Assembly: GCA_024654485.1 (NCBI GenBank)
Contig: JANLHO010000047.1
Span: forward strand, 1-7,335
Length of the DNA stretch: 7,335 nt
Direction: 5' to 3'
DNA from: Patescibacteria group bacterium
Lineage (GTDB): Bacteria > Patescibacteriota > Minisyncoccia > Phycocordibacterales > UBA2100
The notes below the pieces were generated by a model that saw nothing but the letters and a program-made list of their open reading frames with translations, was not told the origin of the DNA and searched no databases. The translations under genes and the position numbers were made by a program. Below, piece after piece: positions 1 to 5,422 of the stretch (position 1 is its first letter; the number at the start of each line of letters is the position of its first letter).

Positions 1-1
1 A

Positions 2-169
2 TCCTGCTCTTTCAACGGCCAGACGATCACCAACGGCCAGTCGGTGACGGCGTATCAATCTTCCACCGTCCCGTACGGCTCTTCTTGCACATCTCAAACA
101 CGCACGTGTTCCAATGGCTCGCTATCCGGTTCGTACCAATACAGCTCATGCAGCGTGAATCCGCCGACT
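2..169 (+). repeat. Cys-rich 56-residue coding repeat, copy 1
   Basis: First visible copy of the in-frame 168-bp repeat. It encodes SC-S-FNG at its start, the central RTC-SNG-SLSGS motif and SSC near its end. Earlier copies probably lie upstream of the window. Confidence 0.7.
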
Positions 170-754
170 TCGTGCACCTTGGACGGCGTCACCGTACCTC
201 ACGGTTCGTCGCATACGTTCTATACACAGCAAGCGGCCCCTTCCGGCTCGCTCTGCTCCTCGTATGCGCAATCGCGAACGTGCACCAATGGCACGCTCTC
301 CGGCTCATCCTCGTACCTATATGCATCGTGCTCTTGCACTACCTCATACTCCTGCACCGACTCGCAGCACATACAGTATACGAACCCACAATGCCAGACA
401 TCCCCCTACGCCACGTGCACCTCTCCCGCATTCTGCACTGAAGGCTCCGCCGCGTGCCTCTATCCGCCGCCCGTGTTCATCCAATCCGGCGGAGACCTCA
501 CGGGCCATCTGCAGGCCACGCCGCAGATAGTTCCCACAGGATTGCCCACTACAATCACATGGAACGTAGACAACGTATCCGACTGCACCGTCTCCGGTGA
601 CAATGGCGATGGCTGGTCCGGAACCTCCGGCTCGCACTCCTCAAGTCCCATACTTCAGCAGACCATATTTACGCTGCACTGCGACCCGCTTGACGGCTCT
701 ACTTTGAACGAAAGCGTCGTAGTCAACGTGCTTCCCATCTTTCAGGAAATCTAA
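2..754 (+). CDS. Secreted Cys-rich repeat protein with C-terminal Ig-like module (5' partial)
   Basis: The gene enters from the left; its reading frame is open from base 2 and stops at TAA 752-754, giving 250 visible residues. Residues 1-112 are two copies of a 56-residue Ser/Thr/Gly-rich repeat, each starting SC-x-(F/L)-(N/D)-G and carrying four cysteines (repeat positions 2, 29, 36/38 and 50/54). Residues 118-152 form a third Cys cluster (118, 131, 139, 145, 152). Residues about 158-250 look like an Ig-like beta module ('ITWNVDN', 'GDGWSGTSGS') ending FQEI. Paired cysteines and polar composition suggest disulphide-stabilised extracellular repeats; the signal peptide must lie outside the window. 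I recall this architecture from large secreted Parcubacteria proteins of unknown role. A part in surface adhesion is inference. Codon use resembles that of the neighbours, with no sign of decay. Confidence 0.85.
   Translation, partial: SCSFNGQTITNGQSVTAYQSSTVPYGSSCTSQTRTCSNGSLSGSYQYSSCSVNPPTSCTLDGVTVPHGSSHTFYTQQAAPSGSLCSSYAQSRTCTNGTLSGSSSYLYASCSCTTSYSCTDSQHIQYTNPQCQTSPYATCTSPAFCTEGSAACLYPPPVFIQSGGDLTGHLQATPQIVPTGLPTTITWNVDNVSDCTVSGDNGDGWSGTSGSHSSSPILQQTIFTLHCDPLDGSTLNESVVVNVLPIFQEI
170..337 (+). repeat. Cys-rich 56-residue coding repeat, copy 2
   Basis: Second copy, again 56 codons, with SC-T-LDG, RTC-TNG-TLSGS and ASC at positions matching copy 1. Small insertions shift the later cysteines by 2-4 residues. 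The copies match in protein pattern more than in DNA, so this is an old duplication rather than a fresh one. Confidence 0.7.
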
Positions 755-759
755 GTTTG

Positions 760-866
760 TATCCCCTAGCGACATATTTTTGGGGTCTCTGCAGCGCGAC
801 GGCGCGAAGCCGAGGGAATTTTTAGTAAAAAATTCCCGACCCCGCAAAATATGTCGCTAGGGGATA
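760..866. repeat. Nested palindromic element, 107 bp
   Basis: The outer arms are 760-787 and 838-866. The first 21 bases of the left arm are perfectly complementary to the last 21 of the right arm, followed by a T versus GC bulge and six more pairs (GGGGTC/GACCCC). Inside is a second hairpin, GGGAATTTTT (814-823), loop AGTA, AAAAATTCCC (828-837). Between the arms lies a GC-rich stretch with repeated GCGCGA (796-806). The whole element can fold into one long arm carrying an inner AT-rich hairpin. It begins six bases after the stop codon of the Cys-rich gene. It could be a miniature inverted-repeat element, a REP-like palindrome or a strong terminator for the upstream gene. No coding capacity is visible. 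Confidence 0.75.
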
Positions 867-911
867 AGCAACGAAATCTAGATACCAACGCACCTGTTGA
901 TATCGCCCGCA

Positions 912-935
912 ACACGCCACAGGGGCGTGTACAAT
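912..935 (+). promoter_or_regulatory. Promoter with 7-bp inverted repeat, leaderless design
   Basis: A perfect inverted repeat ACACGCC (912-918) / GGCGTGT (924-930) with loop ACAGG ends on the first base of a -10 box TACAAT (930-935). Exactly seven bases separate the -10 box from the ATG at 943, so the predicted transcript starts at or next to the start codon. No -35 box is seen at 16-18 bp; the inverted repeat occupies that side and may be an activator or repressor site. There is no Shine-Dalgarno sequence, which fits a leaderless mRNA. Confidence 0.55.
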
Positions 936-942
936 TACGAAT

Positions 943-1806
943 ATGAGCGGTGGCAGGGCCTCATCAGTCAATATCGCACTCGGAATATCGGTCGCAGTCA
1001 TCATACTCTTCGCATTCACGGCCAGCGCGTGGACTGGTCCCACGGCAAGCCCCCCCAACGGCAATGTGGACGCGCCGATAAACGTCGGCTCCACCGATCA
1101 GGTCAAGGACGCCTCTCTGGGACTCAACGGCCTCGCCGTCTTCGGCAATGCCATACTTTCCGGCTTGAGTCGCTACCTCAACTTCGGCAGCATCGCCGGC
1201 TCCTCCGGCTACGGCTTCCGCGACAGTGGAGGCACCATACAGTTCAAAAACAGCGGCGGCACGTGGGAACCTCTCGGCTCGGCTTCCGGCGGCTCGCAGT
1301 GGACCACGTCCGGCAGTCGCATCTACTACAACAGTGGCAATGTCGGCATCGGGACGACGAACCCCGGATACAAACTGCATGTACTCGGCGACATATATGC
1401 CAACGGCGGCTGGCTTCGCACGAGCGGAAGCGCGGGCTGGTACAGCGAAAGCTACGGAGGCGGGTGGTATATGAGTGATTCTACATGGCTCCGCGCCTAC
1501 AACAACAAGAGCATCTACACAGGAGGCACAGTCCGTGGCGACGGGGGATTATGCATCGGCAGTGATTGCCGCACCAGTTGGCCGACATCCAGTAGCCCGT
1601 CTCTCGTCTGTCAGAGGTTTGCGCAGGATTTCAGCGGGACATTCTCGCAAATGAGCTGTCCGTCAGGATGGATAATGACAGGCGGCGGCGGCTCATGCGA
1701 CAACGGCTCACTGCGCAACACCAGATCAGCCGGCAACGGATGGGAAATGACATGTGCCGAGTATGGCTCACAAAACCGTCTGGAAGTCGTGTGTTGCCAT
1801 TTGTAG
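943..1806 (+). CDS. Exported tail-fibre / PilV-like surface protein
   Basis: A 287-residue protein. Residues 9-29 form a hydrophobic export segment ending in A-S-A, a plausible signal peptidase site before W30. A short Pro/Asn linker (residues 33-49) follows. Residues 77-108 carry 'RYLNFG' and 'FRDSGGTIQFKNSGGTWEPL'. Residues 133-150 carry the fibre motif 'NVGIGTTNPGYKLHV'. Residues 156-201 ('GWYSESYGGGWYMSD', 'KSIYTGG') resemble the segment next to the variable tip in PilV pilus-tip adhesins and phage fibres. Residues 221-287 form a compact domain with six cysteines (223, 239, 252, 271, 284, 285). The likely role is a cell-surface or pilus-tip binding protein; family resemblance is from memory and function is inferred. 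The ATG is supported by promoter spacing. No invertible segments are visible downstream. Confidence 0.85.
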   Translation: MSGGRASSVNIALGISVAVIILFAFTASAWTGPTASPPNGNVDAPINVGSTDQVKDASLGLNGLAVFGNAILSGLSRYLNFGSIAGSSGYGFRDSGGTIQFKNSGGTWEPLGSASGGSQWTTSGSRIYYNSGNVGIGTTNPGYKLHVLGDIYANGGWLRTSGSAGWYSESYGGGWYMSDSTWLRAYNNKSIYTGGTVRGDGGLCIGSDCRTSWPTSSSPSLVCQRFAQDFSGTFSQMSCPSGWIMTGGGGSCDNGSLRNTRSAGNGWEMTCAEYGSQNRLEVVCCHL

Positions 1807-1905
1807 GGCGGTCTCCCAACGAGTGCCACTTTGGCTTGACGTGGCCGCCGACATATACAAGCGCACCCGATTTTTGCTTTGCATTCCTGATGTATACGGA
1901 ATATC

Positions 1906-1928
1906 GTGCATGAAAGTGCACATTTTGT
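1906..1928 (+). terminator. Weak terminator-like hairpin
   Basis: GTGCA (1906-1910), loop TGAAAG, TGCAC (1917-1921), followed by ATTTTGT. The stem has only five pairs, so it is a weak candidate for ending the transcript of the 943-1806 gene. The stretch 1807-1905 holds nothing else I can support. Confidence 0.3.
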
Positions 1929-1966
1929 TCGGCATTGCCGCGGCGGGACAGGGCGCGTACAATGAC

Positions 1967-1994
1967 TTGACGCACACACGACTTTTGGTAGTAT
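1967..1994 (+). promoter_or_regulatory. Candidate main promoter for tuf
   Basis: -35 TTGACG (1967-1972), 16-bp spacer, -10 TAGTAT (1989-1994), with TGG just before the -10 box (extended -10). The predicted start is near 2001, giving a leader of about 205 nt before the tuf ATG. Just upstream, 1948-1963 is a second possible -10 (TACAAT, 1958-1963) preceded by ACAGGGCGCG, close to the sequence before the 943 gene (919-935). Confidence 0.55.
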
Positions 1995-2000
1995 GTGCGC

Positions 2001-2205
2001 ACGCACGCTCCGTGCGTATTCTTTTCGGCACAAGGCCGATCCGCCCTAGCGCGGATGCCGAGTTATGCTTCGTGCGGCGTAGCGAACTGCATTAAGCGGA
2101 GATAGCGAGGCGAGGGAATCCTGGAGCAACTCAAACGCGTTGGCAATAATTTATAAGAGCTGTTAGCTAGTCCCTGGCAGCTAAAATCTAGAATCTATTA
2201 ACATT
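2001..2205 (+). promoter_or_regulatory. Structured 5' leader upstream of tuf
   Basis: About 205 nt with no credible ORF but several hairpins in a row. First is ACGCAC (2001-2006)/GTGCGT (2012-2017), followed by a T-rich run. Next is a compound hairpin, TCGGCA (2025-2030)/TGCCGA (2056-2061), enclosing ATCCGC (2039-2044)/GCGGAT (2051-2056). Third is ATGCTTCG (2065-2072) pairing with CGAA and GCAT (2083-2092, two-base bulge). Last are overlapping alternatives AGCTG (2158-2162)/CAGCT (2178-2182) and TTAGCT (2163-2168)/AGCTAA (2179-2184). A weaker second promoter (TAAAAT 2182-2187 or TAGAAT 2189-2194) may lie at its end. The first hairpin with its T-run could attenuate transcription. It could also be a separate small RNA. 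No known riboswitch class was recognised. Confidence 0.45.
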
Positions 2206-3408
2206 ATGGCAGCAGAAGCATTTGATCGCAGTAAGCCGCACGTCAACGTCGGCACCATAGGTCACGTAGACCATGGCAAGACCACGCTCACGGCGGCGAT
2301 CCTTTCAGTTCTCTCCAAGGCGGGCAACGGCTACTCCGCGAGCACGAAGGGAGTGGAGGAGATAGACAAGGCGCCGGAGGAAAAGGCGCGCGGTATCACC
2401 ATATCGCTCTCGCACTCAGAGTACGAGACACCGAATCGCCACTATGCGCACGTAGACGCGCCCGGGCACGCCGACTACATCAAGAACATGATTACGGGAG
2501 CCGCCCAAATGGACGGCGCCATCCTCGTGGTCGCCGCGACAGACGGCGTCATGCCGCAGACCCGCGAGCACATCCTACTCGCGCGCCAAGTCGGCGTCCC
2601 CAAGATAGTCGTCTTTCTAAACAAAGTGGACCAGGTAGACGACAAGGACCTCATAGACCTCGTGGAAGAAGAAGTACGCGAGCTGCTGGACAAGCAGGAA
2701 TTTGACGGCAAGAGCACCCCCGTAATCCGCGGTTCGGGCCTCAAGGCTCTTGAGAGTCCGGAGCCGGGCAACGAATGGAGCGACAAGGTTATGGAGCTCG
2801 TGAAGGCGCTTGATGAGTACATCCCGCAGCCCGTGCGCGAGCTGGACAAGCCTTTCCTCATGCCGATTGAAGATGTCTTCTCCATAGAAGGCCGCGGCAC
2901 AGTCGTCACGGGCCGCATAGAGCGCGGCAAGGTGAAGGTGGGCGAGGAGGTGGAGATAGTCGGCATCAAAGACACGCAGAAGACCACCGTCACGGGCGTT
3001 GAGATGTTCAACAAATCCCTGCAGGAGGGTCAGGCAGGCGACAACGCTGGCGTCCTTTTGCGCGGTACCAAGAAAGAAGACGTGCACCGCGGACAGATTC
3101 TCTGCGCTCCCGGCTCGGTGAAGCCGCATACGGAGTTTGAAAGTGAGGTCTACATCCTCACCAAGGAAGAGGGCGGCCGCCACACTCCTTTCTTCACCGG
3201 CTACAAGCCGCAGTTCTACATCCGCACCACCGACGTCACAGGAGAGGTGACCCTCAAGGAGGGCGTGGAGATGGTGATGCCGGGCGACACCGTGACCTTC
3301 AAGGTGAAGCTCACGAGCCCCATCGCCATGGAAGACCAGATGCGCTTCGCCATTCGTGAGGGCGGAAAGACGGTAGGCGCAGGCGTTGTCACCAAAATCG
3401 TGGCTTAA
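2206..3408 (+). CDS. tuf: Elongation factor Tu
   Basis: Full-length EF-Tu of 400 residues (family usually 393-400), the GTPase that delivers aminoacyl-tRNA to the ribosomal A site. G1 GHVDHGKT is at 19-26, G2 RGITI at 62-66, G3 DAPGH at 84-88 with the catalytic histidine H88, G4 NKVD at 139-142 and G5 SGL at 177-179. Domains 2 and 3 follow intact ('GRGTVVTGRIERG', 'PQFYIRTTDVTG', C-terminal 'GGKTVGAGVVTKI'). G3 has Ala where most bacterial EF-Tu has Cys (DCPGH), and G5 has SGL instead of SAL. The ATG at 2206 starts the canonical N-terminus, but no Shine-Dalgarno sequence precedes it. The gene has its own leader upstream and a terminator downstream, so it is probably transcribed alone; rpsL, rpsG and fusA are not adjacent. 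Eight of 24 Ile codons are ATA, high for such a gene. Confidence 0.98.
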   Translation: MAAEAFDRSKPHVNVGTIGHVDHGKTTLTAAILSVLSKAGNGYSASTKGVEEIDKAPEEKARGITISLSHSEYETPNRHYAHVDAPGHADYIKNMITGAAQMDGAILVVAATDGVMPQTREHILLARQVGVPKIVVFLNKVDQVDDKDLIDLVEEEVRELLDKQEFDGKSTPVIRGSGLKALESPEPGNEWSDKVMELVKALDEYIPQPVRELDKPFLMPIEDVFSIEGRGTVVTGRIERGKVKVGEEVEIVGIKDTQKTTVTGVEMFNKSLQEGQAGDNAGVLLRGTKKEDVHRGQILCAPGSVKPHTEFESEVYILTKEEGGRHTPFFTGYKPQFYIRTTDVTGEVTLKEGVEMVMPGDTVTFKVKLTSPIAMEDQMRFAIREGGKTVGAGVVTKIVA

Positions 3409-3433
3409 AAACCGCATTATTTGCGAACCCGGG

Positions 3434-3460
3434 AAACCCGCCCACGTGGCGGGTTTTCTT
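3434..3460 (+). terminator. Rho-independent terminator of tuf
   Basis: AAACCCGCC (3434-3442), five-base loop, GGCGGGTTT (3448-3456) followed by TCTT. The nine-pair GC-rich stem with a T-run lies 26 bp after the tuf stop codon. Confidence 0.85.
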
Positions 3461-3480
3461 GTATGCGCGAAAGAATATAG

Positions 3481-3627
3481 GTGATAATTAATAAGGGTCT
3501 GCCGTTCAGGCCGACCAAAAATCCCGCGGCACTCCGTGCGGAGTGGGACAAAAAGTCCGCATGGGCGCGCAAGCACGGCAAGCGATGCTCTTCTGCCGAA
3601 GATCTTTTGGAAGACTTGTTAAAATAG
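3481..3627 (+). CDS. Possible small charged protein, 48 residues
   Basis: An open frame runs from GTG 3481, directly after an in-frame TAG (3478-3480), to TAG 3625-3627. It encodes 48 residues, highly basic in the middle (WDKKSAWARKHGKR) with an acidic/leucine end (AEDLLEDLLK). The composition is that of a plausible soluble helical protein. It ends four bases before the acetyltransferase ATG, so the two could be co-transcribed. A promoter TTGTAT (3459-3464)/GATAAT (3483-3488) with an 18-bp spacer is possible but would overlap the GTG. There is no Shine-Dalgarno sequence and the start is uncertain. A hairpin CACTCC/GGAGTG (3530-3545) lies inside. I do not recognise a family; the stretch could instead be non-coding leader. 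Confidence 0.35.
   Translation: MIINKGLPFRPTKNPAALRAEWDKKSAWARKHGKRCSSAEDLLEDLLK
3617..3625 (+). promoter_or_regulatory. Extended -10 promoter for the acetyltransferase gene
   Basis: TGT followed by TAAAAT (3620-3625, five of six consensus bases) lies six bases before ATG 3632. This fits a leaderless or near-leaderless transcript. No convincing -35 box is present. It overlaps the stop codon of the possible small ORF at 3481-3627. Confidence 0.4.
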
Positions 3628-3631
3628 CGAG

Positions 3632-4195
3632 ATGATGGAACTCATAGAACCGTCCACGGAGTACAAGAACTCTTTTATTGAGGCGGTGAAGGAGTATAAG
3701 GAGGATACGGTGGATTCCTTCCGGCACGCAAAGTATCGGGAGCTTTCTTTGCCCGAGTTGGAAGCAGATTTCGGAGGGTTCGTTGCGCGCGAGCTGGGGA
3801 AGTCCGAAGGCGAGAATCTGCCTGAAGGGTACGTTCCGCAGACGGATTACTGGCTCGTGGACGGAAGTGAATTTATCGGGCGCGTGAGCATCCGCCACTC
3901 TCTTACGGAGCACTTGCGGCAGCTTGGCGGACACATCGGCTACGACATCCGCCCGAGCAAGAGGCGGAAAGGATACGGCACGAAGATATTGCAGCTCGCG
4001 CTCCCGAAAGCGCGCGAGCTGGGTATAGAGCGCGTCCTCGTCACTTGCGACGCCGGCAACGCCGCTTCGCAGAAGATTATAGAGAAGAACGGAGGCGTTT
4101 TGGAGAATCAGGTATCCGACCCCGAAACCGGCGGCAGCAAAATGCGCTTTTGGATAGACCCCTCCGACCATCCCAATACTTCACATTTTTCTTAA
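3632..4195 (+). CDS. GNAT-family N-acetyltransferase (COG3981-like)
   Basis: A 187-residue protein of the GNAT superfamily, which transfers acetyl from acetyl-CoA to an amine. The acetyl-CoA motif A is clear: 'HIGYDIRPSKRRKGYGTKIL', with R111-x-x-G114-x-G116. The preceding strand 'YWLVDGSEFIGRVSIRHSL' and the following 'VLVTCDAGNAASQKIIEKNGG' match the layout I recall for predicted acetyltransferases of COG3981. The substrate is unknown. Two ATGs in tandem (3632, 3635) could start it. The usual end of the family is near 'MRFWI'; here about a dozen extra residues follow, encoded within the left arm and loop of an inverted repeat that also contains the stop codon. It sits between tuf and rpsJ, an unusual place; acetylation of a ribosomal protein or translation factor is possible but unsupported beyond position. 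Confidence 0.9.
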   Translation: MMELIEPSTEYKNSFIEAVKEYKEDTVDSFRHAKYRELSLPELEADFGGFVARELGKSEGENLPEGYVPQTDYWLVDGSEFIGRVSIRHSLTEHLRQLGGHIGYDIRPSKRRKGYGTKILQLALPKARELGIERVLVTCDAGNAASQKIIEKNGGVLENQVSDPETGGSKMRFWIDPSDHPNTSHFS

Positions 4196-4205
4196 GTATC
4201 GGGAT
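4170..4205. repeat. Inverted repeat across the acetyltransferase stop codon
   Basis: ATCCCAATACTT (4170-4181) and AAGTATCGGGAT (4194-4205) are complementary at 11 of 12 positions, with a 12-base T-rich loop. The stop TAA (4193-4195) lies at the start of the right arm. No T-run follows the right arm, so a standard terminator on the + strand is unlikely. Confidence 0.55.
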
Positions 4206-4285
4206 ACGAAGAGACGAAGGAATGTCGGAAATCGTTTGAATTGTCGGTTGAGTCTTTTGCTCAGATAGCACCGGGTGACTTGATA

Positions 4286-4314
4286 TTGCATTTTGGTACG
4301 CATTAGTGCATACT
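4286..4314 (+). promoter_or_regulatory. Promoter for rpsJ
   Basis: -35 TTGCAT (4286-4291), 17-bp spacer, -10 CATACT (4309-4314). The predicted start is near 4321, giving a leader of only about five bases before ATG 4326. The same TTGCAT plus 17-bp layout is seen upstream of rplC. Confidence 0.55.
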
Positions 4315-4325
4315 CTGCGGGTTCT

Positions 4326-4730
4326 ATGACAGCAGAATCGGCGGCTAAAAAGAAGACAACGCGCTCGCGGGCGTCGGCCGGAGGTAGATCCGCCTCGGGC
4401 GGAAAGAAAGCGGAAGCAAATACTCCGTCGCGTCTGCGCATCCGAGTGCGCGCTTACGAGCACGGCGTTTTGGACAAGGCAGTCAAGCAGATAATAGACG
4501 TCGCCGCGCGGCACAGCGCCGAGGTGGTAGGCCCCGTTCCGCTCCCCATTGATATAAAGAAATACACGGTCAACCGTGCGGCTTTCATTGATAAGGACTC
4601 CCGCGAGCAATTTGAGATGCGGATACACAAGCGCATGATAGACATCCTCAGTCCCGCGCCCAAGGTGATAGAAGCGCTAACCAATATTGACCTTCCCTCG
4701 GGCGTCAGCATTGATGTCAAAATGATGTAA
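4326..4730 (+). CDS. rpsJ: 30S ribosomal protein S10 (with N-terminal extension)
   Basis: S10, a 30S head protein and, as NusE, a partner of NusB in antitermination in well-studied bacteria. The S10 core covers residues 36-134 ('SRLRIRVRAYEHGVLDKAV', 'VVGPVPLPIDIKKYTVNR', 'DKDSREQFEMRIHKRMIDI') and ends near the usual C-terminus. Residues 1-35 are an added Lys/Ala/Ser/Gly-rich tail, making 134 residues against about 103 in E. coli. I chose ATG 4326 because it follows a promoter at leaderless-like spacing; an upstream in-frame TTG (4293) would lie inside that promoter. No Shine-Dalgarno sequence is seen. Two terminators follow, so rpsJ appears to be transcribed alone, unlike the usual S10-L3-L4-L23 operon. 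Confidence 0.96.
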   Translation: MTAESAAKKKTTRSRASAGGRSASGGKKAEANTPSRLRIRVRAYEHGVLDKAVKQIIDVAARHSAEVVGPVPLPIDIKKYTVNRAAFIDKDSREQFEMRIHKRMIDILSPAPKVIEALTNIDLPSGVSIDVKMM

Positions 4731-4770
4731 AAACCAGCGTTGCTTTCTTAAGACGCCTGCCCCGTAGCCA

Positions 4771-4793
4771 AAGCCCGCTGAAGCGGGCTTTGT
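4771..4793 (+). terminator. Terminator after rpsJ
   Basis: AAGCCCGC (4771-4778), loop TGAA, GCGGGCTT (4783-4790), then TGT. The eight-pair stem has a short T-run; it is the first of two terminators 40 bp past the rpsJ stop. Confidence 0.7.
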
Positions 4794-4825
4794 GGTACTG
4801 GGGTAAAGATGATGTAATAGGGCAA

Positions 4826-4861
4826 AAAAGCGCCGTCCGCCCCTGTGCGGACGGCGCTTTT
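4826..4861. terminator. Strong symmetric terminator
   Basis: A perfect 15-pair stem, 4826-4840 with 4847-4861, loop CCCTGT. The A-run on the left and T-run on the right make it able to act in both directions. All neighbouring genes are on the + strand, so it mainly separates rpsJ from the gene at 4923. Confidence 0.85.
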
Positions 4862-4893
4862 GTGCACACCCCTGCGTTGCACTGCGCGCTTGC

Positions 4894-4915
4894 ACCGCAT
4901 GTAATGCGGTATACT
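4894..4915 (+). promoter_or_regulatory. Promoter with 7-bp inverted repeat, leaderless design
   Basis: A perfect inverted repeat ACCGCAT (4894-4900) / ATGCGGT (4904-4910), loop GTA, ends on the first T of a -10 box TATACT (4910-4915). Seven bases separate the -10 box from ATG 4923. This is the same geometry as at 912-943 with a different repeat sequence. A TTGCAC lies at 4890-4895 but only 14 bp from the -10 box. No Shine-Dalgarno sequence is present. Confidence 0.6.
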
Positions 4916-4922
4916 TTCATAT

Positions 4923-5414
4923 ATGAGACGCACGCTTCGGGTCGGCTCGCTTGCCGTGTTTACAGCCGCGCTGTTGGCTTACATGATGCTTTCACTGCCG
5001 CTCGCCGTGAGCGCGCAGACTGCGCAGGACCAATTGCGCGCGACTATCCGCGCGGAGATATTGAGCGACCCGCGTACCTCCACCCTCACATCGGCGCAGC
5101 TTGGCGCGATGGTGGAGCTTCTGGCGCAGAGCGCGGAGCGGGAGGGGATCACCGCTTCCGAGATCACCTACAGGCCGCAGTCACTGCAAAACATACCGAC
5201 CTCGCCAGAATTCGCAGACATATGCGGAGACACCCCCGCAGCGCTATGTGTCTTCAGCAGGGCGTTCGGCTTCTTGGGCCCCGCATACGTGATACCGTTC
5301 ACGCTCGGAGCGGCTTCCATGGGGCTTGTATGGATACTCGCTGAGATGATACACCGCAGACGCCACCCCGCTTTCTACGAGGAGCCACAAAGCCCTGTCG
5401 CGCCTTCGGCCTGA
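4923..5414 (+). CDS. Exported membrane-anchored protein of unknown function
   Basis: A 163-residue protein with a clear signal peptide: basic start (MRRTLR), hydrophobic core at 10-29 and A-V-S-A before Q32. Residues 32-115 form a mostly helical extracytoplasmic region with Arg/Glu-rich helices ('LRATIRAEIL', 'AMVELLAQSAEREG') and two cysteines (101, 109). Residues 118-143 are a transmembrane helix followed by RRR, so the short C-terminal tail should be cytoplasmic (type I topology). No catalytic motif is visible and I cannot name the family; I have an impression of similar small proteins in Parcubacteria. It is bounded by a strong terminator upstream and a terminator-like hairpin downstream, and interrupts what is normally the rpsJ-rplC junction. 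The stop is TGA. Confidence 0.85.
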   Translation: MRRTLRVGSLAVFTAALLAYMMLSLPLAVSAQTAQDQLRATIRAEILSDPRTSTLTSAQLGAMVELLAQSAEREGITASEITYRPQSLQNIPTSPEFADICGDTPAALCVFSRAFGFLGPAYVIPFTLGAASMGLVWILAEMIHRRRHPAFYEEPQSPVAPSA

Positions 5415-5422
5415 ACAGGGAT

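Noticed and set aside
760..866. Integron attC site
   Set aside because: The ends read GTT...AAC, opposite to the RYYYAAC...GTTRRRY order of attC on either strand, and the long uninterrupted stem lacks the extrahelical bases; no integrase is nearby.
1500..1806. Shufflon-type inversion sites in the PilV-like gene
   Set aside because: I saw no repeated or inverted recombination site and no alternative C-terminal segments or recombinase in the window.
2001..2205. tmRNA, RNase P RNA or SRP RNA in the tuf leader
   Set aside because: I found no tRNA-like acceptor/T-arm with CCA, no recognisable tag reading frame and none of the conserved cores of RNase P or SRP RNA.
2617..3576. Long minus-strand open frame opposite tuf (319 codons)
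   Set aside because: It is the antisense shadow of EF-Tu in a GC-rich gene; the + strand protein is unambiguous and the minus frame shows no motif, promoter or start signal.
3506..4171. Minus-strand open frame opposite the acetyltransferase
   Set aside because: Shadow of the GNAT gene, which has clear motif A and family layout on the + strand.
4293..4325. Upstream TTG start for rpsJ
   Set aside because: It would put the start inside the promoter spacer; ATG 4326 follows the -10 box at a sensible distance.
4790..5344. Plus-strand open frame of 184 codons overlapping the exported protein
   Set aside because: It begins before and runs through a 15-bp terminator stem and overlaps a better gene with signal peptide, transmembrane helix and promoter.
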